Shown piece after piece: positions 32,450-44,700 of a stretch of 64,000 nt of DNA. Origin of the DNA: Lamellibrachia satsuma (taxonomy: Eukaryota; Annelida; Polychaeta; Sabellida; Siboglinidae); the NCBI GenBank assembly GCA_033239005.1, contig BSQZ01000080.1, forward strand, positions 1,386,501 to 1,450,500, read 5' to 3'. A model generated the notes under the pieces. That model was given only the letters and a program-made list of their open reading frames with translations. It did no database searches and was not told the DNA's origin. The stretch's first letter is position 1, and every line of letters starts with the position of its first letter. Position numbers and translations under genes: made by a program.

Positions 32450-35323
32450 GTGCAGGGGGGTTACCTAGAGGTGTCTCAAGCAGAACAAGAGGCCACTAGC
32501 ACAGATAAATCAATATCAAATCATCCAAAAAACATCTCTGAAAAGGGTTATAGATGCGTATGTTTAAATGCAAGGAGCATAGTAAATAAGAAAAACGAAT
32601 TAAACATTATGGTAGAAGATATTGACCCTCACATAATTGGTATAACTGAATCATGGGCCAACATAGATATAACAGATGCTGAATTAGGACTGACAGGATA
32701 CGTAATGTTTAGGTAAGATCGAATAGGAAGAAGGGGCGGGGGAGTTATTTTATATGTTAAAGAATCTATTCAGGCTTATGAAATAAAACTAGAAAGGGAA
32801 GCAGATTGCGATGAAGCTGTTTGGTGCAAAATTGTTTCAGGAAATTCAAAATGAACTATTGGATTAGTTTACCGAAGTCCAAACATAAACGAAGAGGACA
32901 AAACAAAAATAAAAAACGCTATAAAGGAAGTTAGTAAAGGGGAATGTATCATAATGGGAGATTTTAACCATGGACACATACAATGGAATTCTCTAGAGAG
33001 CACAGGGATTGAGGATCAACAATTTCTATGTTTAATCCAGGATAGCTTTCTTACTCAGCACGTACTAGAACCAACCAGGGGAGAAAATGTATTAGATATA
33101 GTTTTGTCATCACAAAAAGAATTAGTGGACAATGTAAAAATATTTGAACCATTGGGTAATAGTGACCATAATCAAATACATTTTGACATCAATGTAAAAT
33201 CAGAAAGTAAAAATAAGAAAACGTACAAGAGAAACTTCCACAAAGGTAACTACAAAGATATGAGAAAATATTTAGCACAGCTAGATTGGAATAACATGCT
33301 GATGAATAAGACCGCAATTGAATGTTGGAATATTCTAAAATATGAAATTGAGAGTATCATCGATAAATTTGTTCCCTTCCGAAAACAAGGAAAACGGTGT
33401 AGAAAGAAACACTTGTCAAAAGAGGCTATTAGAAAAATAATGCTAAAACAAACTATGTGGAGGGTTTATAGGCGTACCAGAAAGGAAGAAGACTATGCAA
33501 AATACAAAGAGGCACTTAATGCAGCTACAACTGAAATCAGACAATCTAAAAGAAGCTATGAGCAAAAACTGGCATGTAACATAAAAATGACAGCAAGAGT
33601 TTTTATGCATATGTCAGGAGTAAACAAAATGTACAAGACAAGGTTGGACCTCTAGAAGACAGTGCTGGAAATATAATATCACAGGGGTTTTTAATGGCGG
33701 AAGACCTAAATGGTTACTTCAGTTCAGTGTTTACCAAAGAAGATATTAGTTCACTACCAGTTGCTGATGCTAAATTTCAGGGGGCTAAATCTGAATATTT
33801 AGGACCGTTAGTTGTAACTCCAGAATTGGTAGCTAAGAAAATAAAGGCAATGAAGGATAACAAATCACCGGGAGTGGATGGGATTCCTCCAAAATTACTA
33901 ATGGAAACAGTAGATCAAATCAGTATACCACTTGCAAGAGTATTCAACTTGTCATTAAAAGAGGGAGTTGTTCCGTTTGAATGGAAAGAAGCAAACATCA
34001 TACCATTATTTAAAAAGGGTTCGAGAAATAAGTCAGAGAATTACAGACCAGTGAGTTTAACGTCAGTGATTTGTAAATTATTAGAAAGGTTAATTAAAGA
34101 CCATATGGTGGACTTCCTCGTTAAGCATAAATTATTAAATTCATCTCAACATGGATTCCTTAAAGCGAGGTCATGCTTAACAAATATGTTATGTTTTTTG
34201 GAAGAAATCACTAAGTGGATAGACGTGGGATCGCCAGTAGATATTATCTACTTAGATTTTCAAAAAGCTTTTGACAAAGTGCCACATCAAAGATTGCTAC
34301 TTAAATTAAAAGCCCATGGTATCGGGGATAGCATAACTGACTGGATAGAACAATGGCTGACTGACAGAAGACAACGAGTTGTAGTAGATGGAGAAGTTTC
34401 AAATTGGAAATCGGTTTTGAGTGGGGTACCTCAAGGATCAGTATTAGGACCTATATTATTCTTAATTTATATCAATGACTTGGACGACAGTATAACAAGT
34501 AACGTACTGAAATTTGCGGATGACACAAAACTGTTTAGAAAGGTTAATACTGATGGTGATAAACAACATTTACAAAACGATCTAGACAGATTAGTGAAAT
34601 GGTCTGAGAAATGACAGATGCTATTCAATTTTGGGAAATGTAAATGCCTACATACAGGACATGGGAACTTGAATGTAAACTATAAAATGGGAGATACTGT
34701 TCTGGGTACTACTGTAAAAGAAAAGGACTTAGGAGTTACAATAAGCGCTGATATGAAAGTTTCAGAGCAGTGTGGTATTGCAGCTTCAAAGGGTAATCAA
34801 ATTCTTGGATTGATTAGAAGAAACATAACATACAAGGGAAAAAAGTTAATTATACCTCTTTATAAAGCAATAGTTACACCTCATTTAGAATACTGTATAC
34901 AAGCATGGAGACCATATCGTAAGAAGGATATAGATATGCTTGAACGCATACAAAGGAGAGCAACTAAAATGATTCCAGAACTTAAGAGCCCTTAGTTATG
35001 AAGAACGCCTGAAAGAATGTGGTTTAACAACTCTAGAGACAAGGAGGTTAAGAGGAGATCAGATTGAAGTTTTTAAGATATTGAATGGGTATGAAAATAT
35101 TGATAGAAATATGTTTTTCTCACTCAAGAAGGATAGCAGAACTAGAGGACATGAGGTAAAATTAGTAAAGGATCAATGTAGATTGGACATCAGGAAGCAC
35201 TCGTTCGCACAGAGGACAATAAATGAATGGAACAAATTGTCTACAGATTGTGTAACTGCTAGCAGCGTGAATATGTTTAAAAACAAGGTTGACACATATC
35301 TCAGGAGGGCGGGTTATAAGTAG
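32450..35323 (+). pseudogene. CR1-type ORF2 (endonuclease-RT), five lesions
   Basis: The order of domains is complete: APE endonuclease (CLNARSIVNKKNEL, GITESW, RRGGGVILYVKE, MGDFNH, LDIVLS, SDHNQI), linker, RT (PGVDGIPPKLL, NYRPVSLTSV, FQKAFDKVPHQRLL, GVPQGSVLGPILFL, FADDTKLF) and the C-terminal tail ending in RRAGYK. Lesions: TAA at 32714; TGA at 32852 where Trp is expected; a one-base loss in an A run near 33582-33588; TGA at 34612 where Trp is expected; a one-base gain near 34985. The open pieces are therefore 32450-32716, 32954-33655, 33694-34614, 34618-34995 and 35081-35323. It would have supplied nicking and reverse transcription for the element. Confidence 0.93.
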
Positions 35324-35433
35324 GTGAACATTGTTGGACTCTCGATAAGCCAATGGCTTCCTTGTCCACTTGCCATCTGGGCCTTTGGCTTGGATGGCAA
35401 ATCTTGTTAAATCTTGTTAAATGACTTAGTTGA

Positions 35434-35715
35434 AAATTATAATACTGGTGTGGCTGCCACAAGAGCGACCAACAATGGTCTTAGTGGCAGTCTCCCTGAC
35501 CCCTTTTATGTTTATCTATAACAAACTGATAGTCCAACTTTAGGCTATTGTAATGTCATTATACTTCAGTTTTTTTATACTTGTGTTGCACATTTTAGTT
35601 TACAATACATGTATTACTTTTTATTTATTAACACATCTTACTTGAGCTGTAGATTTTCATTGTATTGACAACCGTACTGTTTAATCTGTGGGTCAAATAA
35701 ACACTTTCCGATTCC
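35434..35715 (+). mobile_element. 3' tail of the older LINE
   Basis: Non-coding sequence running to AATAAACACTTTCC and a terminal ATTCCGATTCCGATTT repeat, the type of tail common on LINE 3' ends. Its position right after the nested CR1 makes it the likely continuation of 29516-31119. Confidence 0.55.
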
Positions 35716-37084
35716 GATTTATATAAAAAACTTTTTTCATTTTGCAGAAAATAAATTTACTAGCACTACTGACTGTTATTCACACAGGTATGATTATATA
35801 TGTCACAGGTGATGTATATTATTGTGTAAGCTTTATCACACAGTTCCATCATTTGTATGCTAGTGTCTGTCAACTGCTCCATTGTTTATTTCTGGATTGA
35901 GCTGAGGTGTGCATGTGTAGCGTTGACGCATGGCCCCATAACTGGTAAAACAAAGAAACTACTGCACAACAGGAACACCAAAGTACAATATAAATATACA
36001 ATACAAAGAATACAAAGCAAAATTGACAGTTGCAAATAATTTTTTACACAAAGGAATATTAATTTTAAACAGAGAAATACATTTAACCATATAAGATGTG
36101 GTATATTTGAATGTTGGCAATCATGACGCTCCATACAATTATTTCCATGATAGATGTCAGCTGGTGACTGTAGTTTGCTGGTGTTCCGACCCATACTGTT
36201 GATGTTTTTTTATTTTTGTCTGCTCCGCTGCTCAGACCTTGGTGTACCGATCTAACTGCTCATGACTGGAATTACTAACAAACTGGAAACTACTTAACCC
36301 TTTTGTTTTCGCACGCTGAGCTTTTTGTACAGAAATGTTTTTGTTGTATTGTATTTGTTCTTCCATATTATTGCAGTAGACCCTTTAGCACTTGTTTCCA
36401 CATTCATTCCATGATTTTATTCAGTAATGTGTGCATTAGTTTTCTGATGTAACTAAAACTAAGAATATACAGTCAAATGCTGCCGTATTTGGGTATATAT
36501 TCCAAAGAATTATTGCAGTGCTGTTTAACAGCCTTGGTTTTAATACCTAGTTTCTAGGCTAGCGCTGGGCCTAAAATATGTTTAGCCAATTTGGCTAAAG
36601 GTTCAAATTTACTTTAGCCAAATGAGATTTTGTTTAGCCATTTTTTAGCAGACACTAAGATGACAAAACGTCAAAATAAAAAGAACATGACATAAAAAAA
36701 TGTGTTATGGCCTCGTAAAAAAAGAAACTAGTTTCTTGTCCCCGCCCATTTCCTTTTTTGTCTCCGCTTCCTGTTTTATTTACTATTGAAAAAGATTATT
36801 TTTAAAAGTTTTTCCGGTTCTGTGGAGAAATCTTTGTCGAAACAAAATTTGCTGTACAAAGTACTGTTATACTCTTTCAGTTCACTCGTTATTCATCATA
36901 CAAGGTGTAGGGATGTATGTGCATTCTACAGAGTCTAAAATACGATTCAAATGATGATGCCTTGCATTAAATAGTCTTGGCAGACTCATTTACAAAATTC
37001 CAGTCTCAATCAGTATAAATACCGTTCAGGTGTATGCCTGTGATACATACTAATGAAACCATGGTCAAACCTGCACGTGACATT
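35716..37084. other. No gene recognised
   Basis: Contains clustered TTTAGCCA motifs (about 36585-36650), including a near-palindrome TTTAGCCAATTTGGCTAAA, and an AAAGAAACTAGTTTCTT hairpin near 36720 that recurs near 37500. No coding support. Confidence 0.5.
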
Positions 37085-37296
37085 TATAAATATATTCAAC
37101 ATTGCGTTTGCTTCTTGTTTCTTTCTGGTCAATTTAAGTAGTGTTCCGGTGTAACAGGTATGTGCCATATTACATTTACGTAAATGTTTCTATAAATATA
37201 TTCACCATTCCATTTGCTTCTTGTTTCTTTCTAGTCAATTTAAGTAGTGTTCCGGTGTAACAGGTATGTGCCATATTACATTTACGTAAATGTTTC
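37085..37296. repeat. 106-bp tandem duplication, two copies
   Basis: Copies at 37085-37190 and 37191-37296 differ at only a few positions (for example AACATTGCG versus ACCATTCCA). Recent local duplication. Confidence 0.92.
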
Positions 37297-37739
37297 TATT
37301 CATCTGCCATTCCCACTAAAAAGTAATGTATTTGACAATGGAATGGCAGGCTATAATAGTAATATACATCACTGACATGTTCCATATTGCATCGAAAAAA
37401 ACTACAGCTTATCAACCACAGTGAACATCTAAGACATGGTGGCCATGTTCGAAACTAATACCAAAAAATTCATAAATAATAAAGGCCTGCCTCTAACTTA
37501 AAAAAGAAATTAGTTTCTTTTTTACTAGGCCTAATATACGATATATTATATAAACATAATATACGTATATTAAACATATAGATAGTCACAAGAGAACATA
37601 ACACCAATACAAATTAACATAACAACGTTTAATTATAAATATATAATACAAGAAAATCGAGCACACACACTGCAAATGCCAAATCTCCAACACTGAGAAC
37701 GTCACCATGAATGATGATACAAGTGTCGCCCTAAATGTC

Positions 37740-38215
37740 CACCACCACTATTCTGATCTCTGCGACAGTGTCCACCCGTTTCACTAAGAGTGAATCCGGG
37801 ACGCTGCTCCTTCACCGTACAGATCTTGAAAGCTTCCTCATGAAAGCGTTCTTAGCTGTCGGGAGACGGTGCATCGCTTGCGTCAACACGGTCCGCCTAT
37901 GGGCGATAATCGCCGAGTTCGCGTGATCGTTCGCAGTGACGAAGTCTATCTGTTTCTGGCGCTTCGGCAGTAACATCGATCTCCGGTGGTCTGCACATAT
38001 ATCGTGTTTTGCAAAGTCTTCTTGGGCTTGGCGCAGTCCTTCCCGGTGACAAACACGTTCTTGCTTTCGCATGCACGCAAACTTTGCAGCGAAAGACGTG
38101 GCTTTTGCTATCGTGAATAAGCCACGCAAAACATACGAACCAGTCCGCCTTTTTCCTTTCCGCGATCTTCGCTGGCCGAAGTACATTTACGAATCATTTT
38201 AACCGATAACAAATT
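37740..38215 (-). pseudogene. hAT transposase N-terminal (BED-like) remnant
   Basis: In three shifting frames the minus strand gives WFVCFAWLIHDSKSHVFRCK and VCVHAKA, then NVFVTGKDCAKPKK, then DFAKHDICADHRRSM and QKQIDFVTANDHANSAIIAH. This order, a Trp-rich start, C-x2-C, FVTG and a KH...H segment, is that of the BED-type zinc finger of ZNF862-like hAT proteins. The long ORF 37812-38186 captures only part of it. At least two frameshifts are needed. It may come from the same family as the core at 119-1465. Confidence 0.5.
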
Positions 38216-40229
38216 TAAAAACTGCGAGGAAGTGAGCTTCCATATGTTAAGGTTATAAGATTATTTTGTAGCTGCCCAGCAGGATGCAAACTTTCGCTGA
38301 GAGCAATTCCATCATTGGCTTATCGCCGGGCAATTATAGATTTAGGAGGTGCGAAAAACAATGCCACGGATGGCGGGCAGCTATGATTCACGGGTTCACC
38401 TCCGCTTACACGAAAATGCGCGTTAACATGATCGTAAATGCGTTTCGCCACATTGGCGAAGAGTTTTGTTTTCCTTTCGCCAAATGGGAAACCGTTTCGC
38501 TTATGGCGCAATTGGCGATTGGCAGCGCTAGCCTAGAGTTTGGTGAACTTGCAATTGTCAATATACGTATAGAAATGTTTATCACAACTACCTTGAATAA
38601 GAGTATCATATAAAATTAAATATCTTATAATGCTAAATTGTTGCCAATGTCTTGCCATACAATGAGACTTATCAATGAGCTGAGTCATGTAAACATTTAA
38701 CAACACCCTTCGTTATATTGCAAGTACTTATTTACTTGAGAACCACTTTTTAAGTACACGCAACATTAAATAACATTAGTTGTTTAATGTATTCCTATTG
38801 TATAAAAAATATTATCTTTATATTTATTCAAACTCATACATTTAAAAAAAATTAACTACACAAATAATGAAAATTAGTTTATTTGAGGATGAATATAAGT
38901 TTACTAAATCTGTGTTTTCGAGGGTACCTCCAAATAAAATAACTGATGACGCTGATAATGTGTACGCATTAAAGAACCGATGGGAATTTGCGCTGATGGC
39001 GAACGAGGCGGTGCCGGTGTAACTGGCACTGCCCTTTAAATTATATGGCTTTAATGCCTTTATCCGTGGTTACATTACATTAATTTACGATTATTTAGCA
39101 TTAAAATAGCACTAATTCGGTCGGTTACTACTGACTAATTATGCCTTACTCCAATGCGATTGCATCAGTACATAAAGTTTGTGTTTTTTAAACAAACCAT
39201 TTACGCCACCCTTTCCAAATTGCTGGTATGCCCGTGCCCGACTGGAGATGACGCCGTGTCAAGGCTGTGTGGCAGTCTGAAAAATGGGTCGTAAACCTAA
39301 GCAAACCGACTCGAACAGCCTCTAAAAATTATAGATCGCTTATCATTCTTACCCCCAAAATCCGCAAGGACATCGTGGAGGCTGGCTATTTGAATCTTCC
39401 ATTGTTAAAATTGTGCTAAAGTATGCAGAAACCGAAAAAATTAAAGACACATCACTGCTGCGAGTACTGGTAATACACACAGAAAATGGCAGTCGGCTCG
39501 AACGAGGCTATGTATAGGTGAGAGGTCAAGGTCGTATTTAGCTTCCATGGTTTCAAACAATGGTCTTTGAGCTATCAACTGCTCTAGCGAGTGGGCAAAA
39601 GGTAATTTAAATTTTATTATGTTAAATCTAAAGTATTTGTAACCAAACATGTCGTATTACTTAGTTAAGTAATTCAATGTTAATATTAAATTAAAATGAC
39701 CGTAGGACACCCGTCACCGTCGAAGTTATCCGCCTTAACGGTTTATATGATTTTTGGAAGGCGTTTTATCGTTGGCGTTGTTGCGTAGCTATACCCGCGT
39801 CTAGACTAGAGGCCCATCGGTGAGGCGACGTAGCCATAGGGGTTATATGGTAACAAGACAACCTTGTTTTGCGAGATCGTCCAGAACGCGTAGGCCGTGG
39901 CCTTGTTTCTTAATTACAATTGACGGTGTTATTTAAAAATCAGACTGATATGAGTTGTCACAGTGCGTACGTTTTATATTAAATTTATTTATTATTGTAA
40001 CTTTAAACAATTGTCGTATGAATTATGTAAATAGTAGTATTTCACATCTTACATGTGAAATAAAGAATTATTCAACAAACATGTAATTAACTATTTTCGT
40101 TAACAAAAGTCTTGAACCCAGCAACCGCAGCTCTAGAGCAGAGGACATCAAGCGATCGAAGCTCCAAATTCCCCATTCTCGAACTGACACATACCTACAC
40201 TCCTTCTTCCCATCATCAATCCTACTTTG
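38216..40229. other. No gene recognised
   Basis: Contains short frames (38284-38613; a 51-codon frame at 38867-39022 reading VPPNKITDDADNVYALKNRW) without splice or homology support. The gypsy LTR begins at 40230. Confidence 0.45.
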
Positions 40230-41714
40230 TGTAGGCTGTGGGTGGTTAGCTTATGCCTAAATTAAGAATAGACCACTGTAAGGCAAATTTGAAGATAAAA
40301 TTGCGTTTATTACAGTTTAACTACTAAAATTATACAAAACCAAGTCTCTCAGTCCTTGCACAATTTGCACTACTGATCTAACTTCGGTACCTCATCAAAG
40401 TATAAAATGTCAACCGAAAGTTCAAGATACAATCAAAAGCAAGAGCATTAAGAACAACAATAAAAGGTGAAAGAACTATACACAATAACAAAGACGACCC
40501 AAAAGACGACTTAAAAGAAGTCTTAAAAGACGACTTAAAGAATGTCTTAAAAGACGACTGGCCACAACCAGGAGTGAGCCAGGACTTGCGTTCGCCTGTA
40601 CAAATACAAACCAAACCAGTAAGCTATTTGCATATCATAGTGTCCAGTGTAAGATGACACATCAACATCTGTTAAATACCATAGTTCCAACACATTGGTG
40701 TTGTTCACAATATTGTCTGTAAAATACCTGTTATCTTATTCAGTACTAATATATAATCATACTTGTAGGTATTAATGTAATACTAGTACTCTACATGTAA
40801 AACAGCCTTAATATAATAAATTCAACAGTCAACCATGTTGTCAATTTCACATGTGCATACCCTGACTAGCCTAGCTGTCATTCCACTGTTGTTTACAAGC
40901 AAGTCTCTTGGACACTGCTCAACTTACATGTCTCTAGGGAATACTCAAGATCAGCCCTCTCCCAGCCACCTCCTAGAGCAATTAATCAATGTAACTTCAA
41001 AGGGAGAGAGGGCACCAGACTGAACCTGGCTTAACTGTAGGGACAGTTACATAATACCTATATACATGCACAAGTTATGCTTGCACCATGTCTATCACAT
41101 CTTATAACATATTAACTATAACAGTAGCACCACTAAACAGGATCAAAACTTAACTTTCTAAAGGGATCTGTACATTTACAAGCTACTGACTGGAAGTGGT
41201 AAAAATCTCATTAAGCCCTGTTGGGCATTCTTCCCTAAGGTCCAATGACCACTTATTCCTGATCTTCCACATATTAGTAATCAAAGTCACCACTAAGTAA
41301 TTATAACTGATAAAGTAAATGCCTTGACATAAACAGATGGACAATTCCCTATCATACAGTATGATACAATTATAAATTGAAAACATTGCTTAATAAGGTA
41401 GAAAACATCATTTAGGGACTTACCAAAACATAGTTGTCATTAACTGTAGAATCAAGCCTGGCCCACTGGGGCAGGGCCCCTTCCACTGACCACACGTGAC
41501 CCCTGTCTCTAGGGTGAAAATTTATGTTTAAACAACTGAATTATTAGTAATAAGACCAACTACCTACACTGTAAATACAACTAATTACAGGACAAATAAA
41601 CATAGCAATATTAGTTCACTAACTATATTCTCTAAATTACATTACATTACCCTGGGTGCTGCCATCATGTGGTGGGTAACTAAACTACTCGAACCGACAA
41701 GTGACTATGTCACA
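40230..41714 (-). repeat. 3' LTR of the gypsy element (1485 bp)
   Basis: Matches 47030-48512 base for base except TCTCTTGG versus TCTTGG near 40905. Contains an AATAAA on the minus strand (40311-40306). A short array of TTAAAAGACGAC-type 12-mers lies at 40490-40560. Confidence 0.96.
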
Positions 41715-41728
41715 TCCACCCCACTTTT
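41715..41728 (-). promoter_or_regulatory. Polypurine tract of the gypsy element
   Basis: AAAAGTGGGGTGGA immediately precedes the 3' LTR in element orientation, the usual place for plus-strand priming. Confidence 0.75.
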
Positions 41729-41772
41729 GCTAACATTGCCTTAATGTTAACTAAACACAAGTCATGTTAATT

Positions 41773-44700
41773 CTAGTGTCCATTCAAAGCCGAACGTGGC
41801 TCTCTAAAACGGTTCGAATGCCATCCTGCCGTTGTTCGTGACGATCGCCGCACTGTTGTAATGTCCTCATGTGATCTTTCTGCCTCAGAGGTGTCTGTCG
41901 TTACGTCACAGCCATCGTTGATCGGACTGTCGCCGCTGTCATCACTGCTGCTCACGCGTTCCAGTGGTTGTGGAAGTGAACTTCGTATTATGCATCTCCA
42001 CTGCAGTCGCTCGTCGTCGGATAATTCTTCATGACGGTCAGGGTCTATTGTCTTCTCATCAGGAAGACAGGGCAGCTTCCGCCTCGTTGTTGTTTCTGGT
42101 TGGGGACACAATCGAAGATCCACCCGATTCACAGTTCGTAATTCTCCAAACCCGTCAGCTGGTTCGATCACGTACACGTCGTTCTTTCCCTTTCTCGCAA
42201 CAACTTTGTATACTTTTCCTTCCCAAACATCTTGGATTTTGTTACGACCTCGAATGTCACGTTTTCTACGGTACACTCGTTGTCCAAACGACAAGGGAAG
42301 ATCACGTGCCTTGCGGTCGTAGTGTTTCTTACGACTATCAGCTTCGTGTACCAGCTGTCTTCGTGCAAGTTGATAGGCTTCTTGCAATCGTTGTTGGTGA
42401 CTGGAAACCCAGTCACTTGGCTCCACCTCCTGTTCTCCTGTACCCAGCAGTAGGTCGATTGGTTGTCTAGAATCTCTGCCAAACATCAGGTAGAATGGTG
42501 CGTATCCCGTGCTGGAATGTGGAGTCAGATTGTAGGCGTTGACCACTTCATGTACATGCTCAGCCCACCTTCTCTTCTTCTTCTCCGATAATGTTCTCAG
42601 TAGATCATGCAGTGTCCGGTTAAACCGCTCGCATTGGCCATTTCCAGCTGGGTGGTAGGGAGTAGTGTGAGAACGCTGAATTCCATATAGTTTGCAAAGT
42701 TCACTTATTAGCACTGAATCAAAGTTGCGCCCATTGTCGCTGTGTATCCTCTGCGGAATACCGTAAGGTTCAAACCATTGTGTAACCAGTGCCTTGGCTA
42801 CAGTCTCTGCTTTCTGGTTTCGGGTTACTACTGCAACTGTGAACTTTGTAAAGACATCGGTGATTATGAGTACATTTTCCCGACCATCTGACGAGGGCTC
42901 TAATACTGTGTAATCGATGGCGACCACCTCTAGGGGTCGTGTAGCAATGAGCCTTCCCAGTGGTGTTCTCATCTTCTTTGCGGGAAATTTACCAAGCGTA
43001 CAACGCTCACACAGATTAATCCATGTTTGTACATCTTTGTGTAACGTCGGCCAGTAGCAGCGTGCTCTCACCAGTTTCTCTGTTCTCTCCACTCCTTGGT
43101 GACCTTGTTTGTTGTGCAAACTTTCTAGTACGTTATCTTGCAAACATCTTGGCAACAACAATTGATCAATTTCGCCAACTTTAGAGTCTAGCACGCGCCG
43201 GTAGAGAACTCCATTTGTTTCCACAATGTGATCCCATTGGCGTACCAACTGGATCACATTTGCTGTCTCAGATGATTTCTCGTCCACTGTCGGGCGTCTT
43301 CCTATCTTCCGGTAATAGATGAGTCTACCAATGGTGGAATCAGCAGCCTGTAATTCTCCCATTGCCTCTTTCGGCAGTCCTGGCAATGTTGTTGTCGCCT
43401 GTTCTGCGGGATCTGTATTTACCTTGTATTCACAACACTTAGCAATCTCACGATTGGCGGATTCCTCCATCACCGCTACCCTCAGATTCACTGGCAAGTG
43501 AGACGTCTGTGTGACCATTGCAAGGCTAGCTTCGACAGTGGGGATGTTGATGCATGTCTTGTTGCATTCACTAAGGCGTGACAATCCGTCAGCATTAGCA
43601 TTACAGCGACCAGGGCGGTACCGTATGTCGAAGTTGAATGGTGCCAAAGACGCAGCCCATCTTTGCTCAACAGCTGTCAGCTTTACTTTCTTGTTGAGGT
43701 ACGTCAGTGGATTGTTGTCTGTGTAAACAGTGAATGTTCCACCAAGCAGGTAATCGCGGAACTTTTCGGTCACAGCCCATTTTAAGGCTAGTGTCTCCAA
43801 TCTCATTGCAGAATAGTTTACATCATTCTTCTCAGCACCCCGTAAACTACGACTAGCATATGCTATCACACGCAGTTTTCCATCTTGCATCTGGCTTAGG
43901 ACAGCTCCCAGCCCCTTGTCACATGCATCTGTCTCAACAATGAATGGCAGATTATAGTCGGCGAATCCTAGTACTGGTGTTGTCGTCAGTGCTGTCTTTA
44001 AAGCCTTGAATGCTGTCTCACATTTGTCAGTCCAACATTTCTCTAAGCCGTACATTTTGCTGGTTCTTCGTTTCCCTTTTCCCGCCTTGCAAGCATCGGT
44101 TACCACTCGATGTAGTGGACTCGCGATTTGCGTGAAATTAGGTACGTATCTTCGGTAGTAGGAAGCAAAGCCAAGGAATGATCGTAAGTCCTTGAGAGTT
44201 TTCGGGACAGGCCACTTCTCGACGACTGCTATCTTGGACGGATCCGTTGCTACTCCGTCAGCACCGATCAGGTGACCTAAGTACAGCACTTCCTTTCTAA
44301 AGAAGTTGCATTTCTTCAGCTCCAGTTTCAATCCGAACTGTCGTAACTTGGTGAATACTGCATCCAGCCTCTTCAGGTGTTCTTCGATACTCTTTGAGAA
44401 GATGACAATGTCATCTAAGTAGACTAATAATATTTCAAACATCTCAGCACTGAAGGTCATTTGCATGAGGCGCTGGAACGTTGCAGCGGCATTGCATAAG
44501 CCGTATGGCATTCGGGTGAATTCATGTAGACCGAATGGTGTTGTAAATGCCGTTTTGTGCTGGTCATCTGGTTCCATCTGCACCTGGTTATACGCTGATT
44601 GTAGATCCAGTGTTGTAAAATACTGTGCACCTGTCATTGCGTCTAATGACTCCACGATTCTTGGAAGTGGATGAGCATCTTTGATTGTCTTGTTGTTAAG

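Larger units (their letters stand above)
31120..35433 (+). mobile_element. CR1-like LINE, near full length, nested
   Basis: ORF1, ORF2 and the 3' UTR are all present. The 5' boundary falls right at the ORF1 ATG, so the 5' UTR is absent. The 3' end has ATCTTGTTAAATCTTGTTAAAT, two copies of a 10-bp AAATCTTGTT-type repeat, as CR1 elements end in short tandem repeats. It lies in an older LINE whose 3' tail resumes at 35434. Confidence 0.88.

Noticed and set aside
38867..39022. 51-codon frame with VPPNKITDDADNVYALKNRW
   Set aside because: Composition looks coding, but there is no splice context, motif or neighbour to support it.
40378..40614. 78-codon minus-strand ORF present in both LTRs
   Set aside because: It translates the 12-bp LTR repeats (SSFKTSFKSSF) and is duplicated only because the LTRs are; no known LTR gene matches.
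41964..42470. Plus-strand ORFs within pol
   Set aside because: Shadows of the integrase region.
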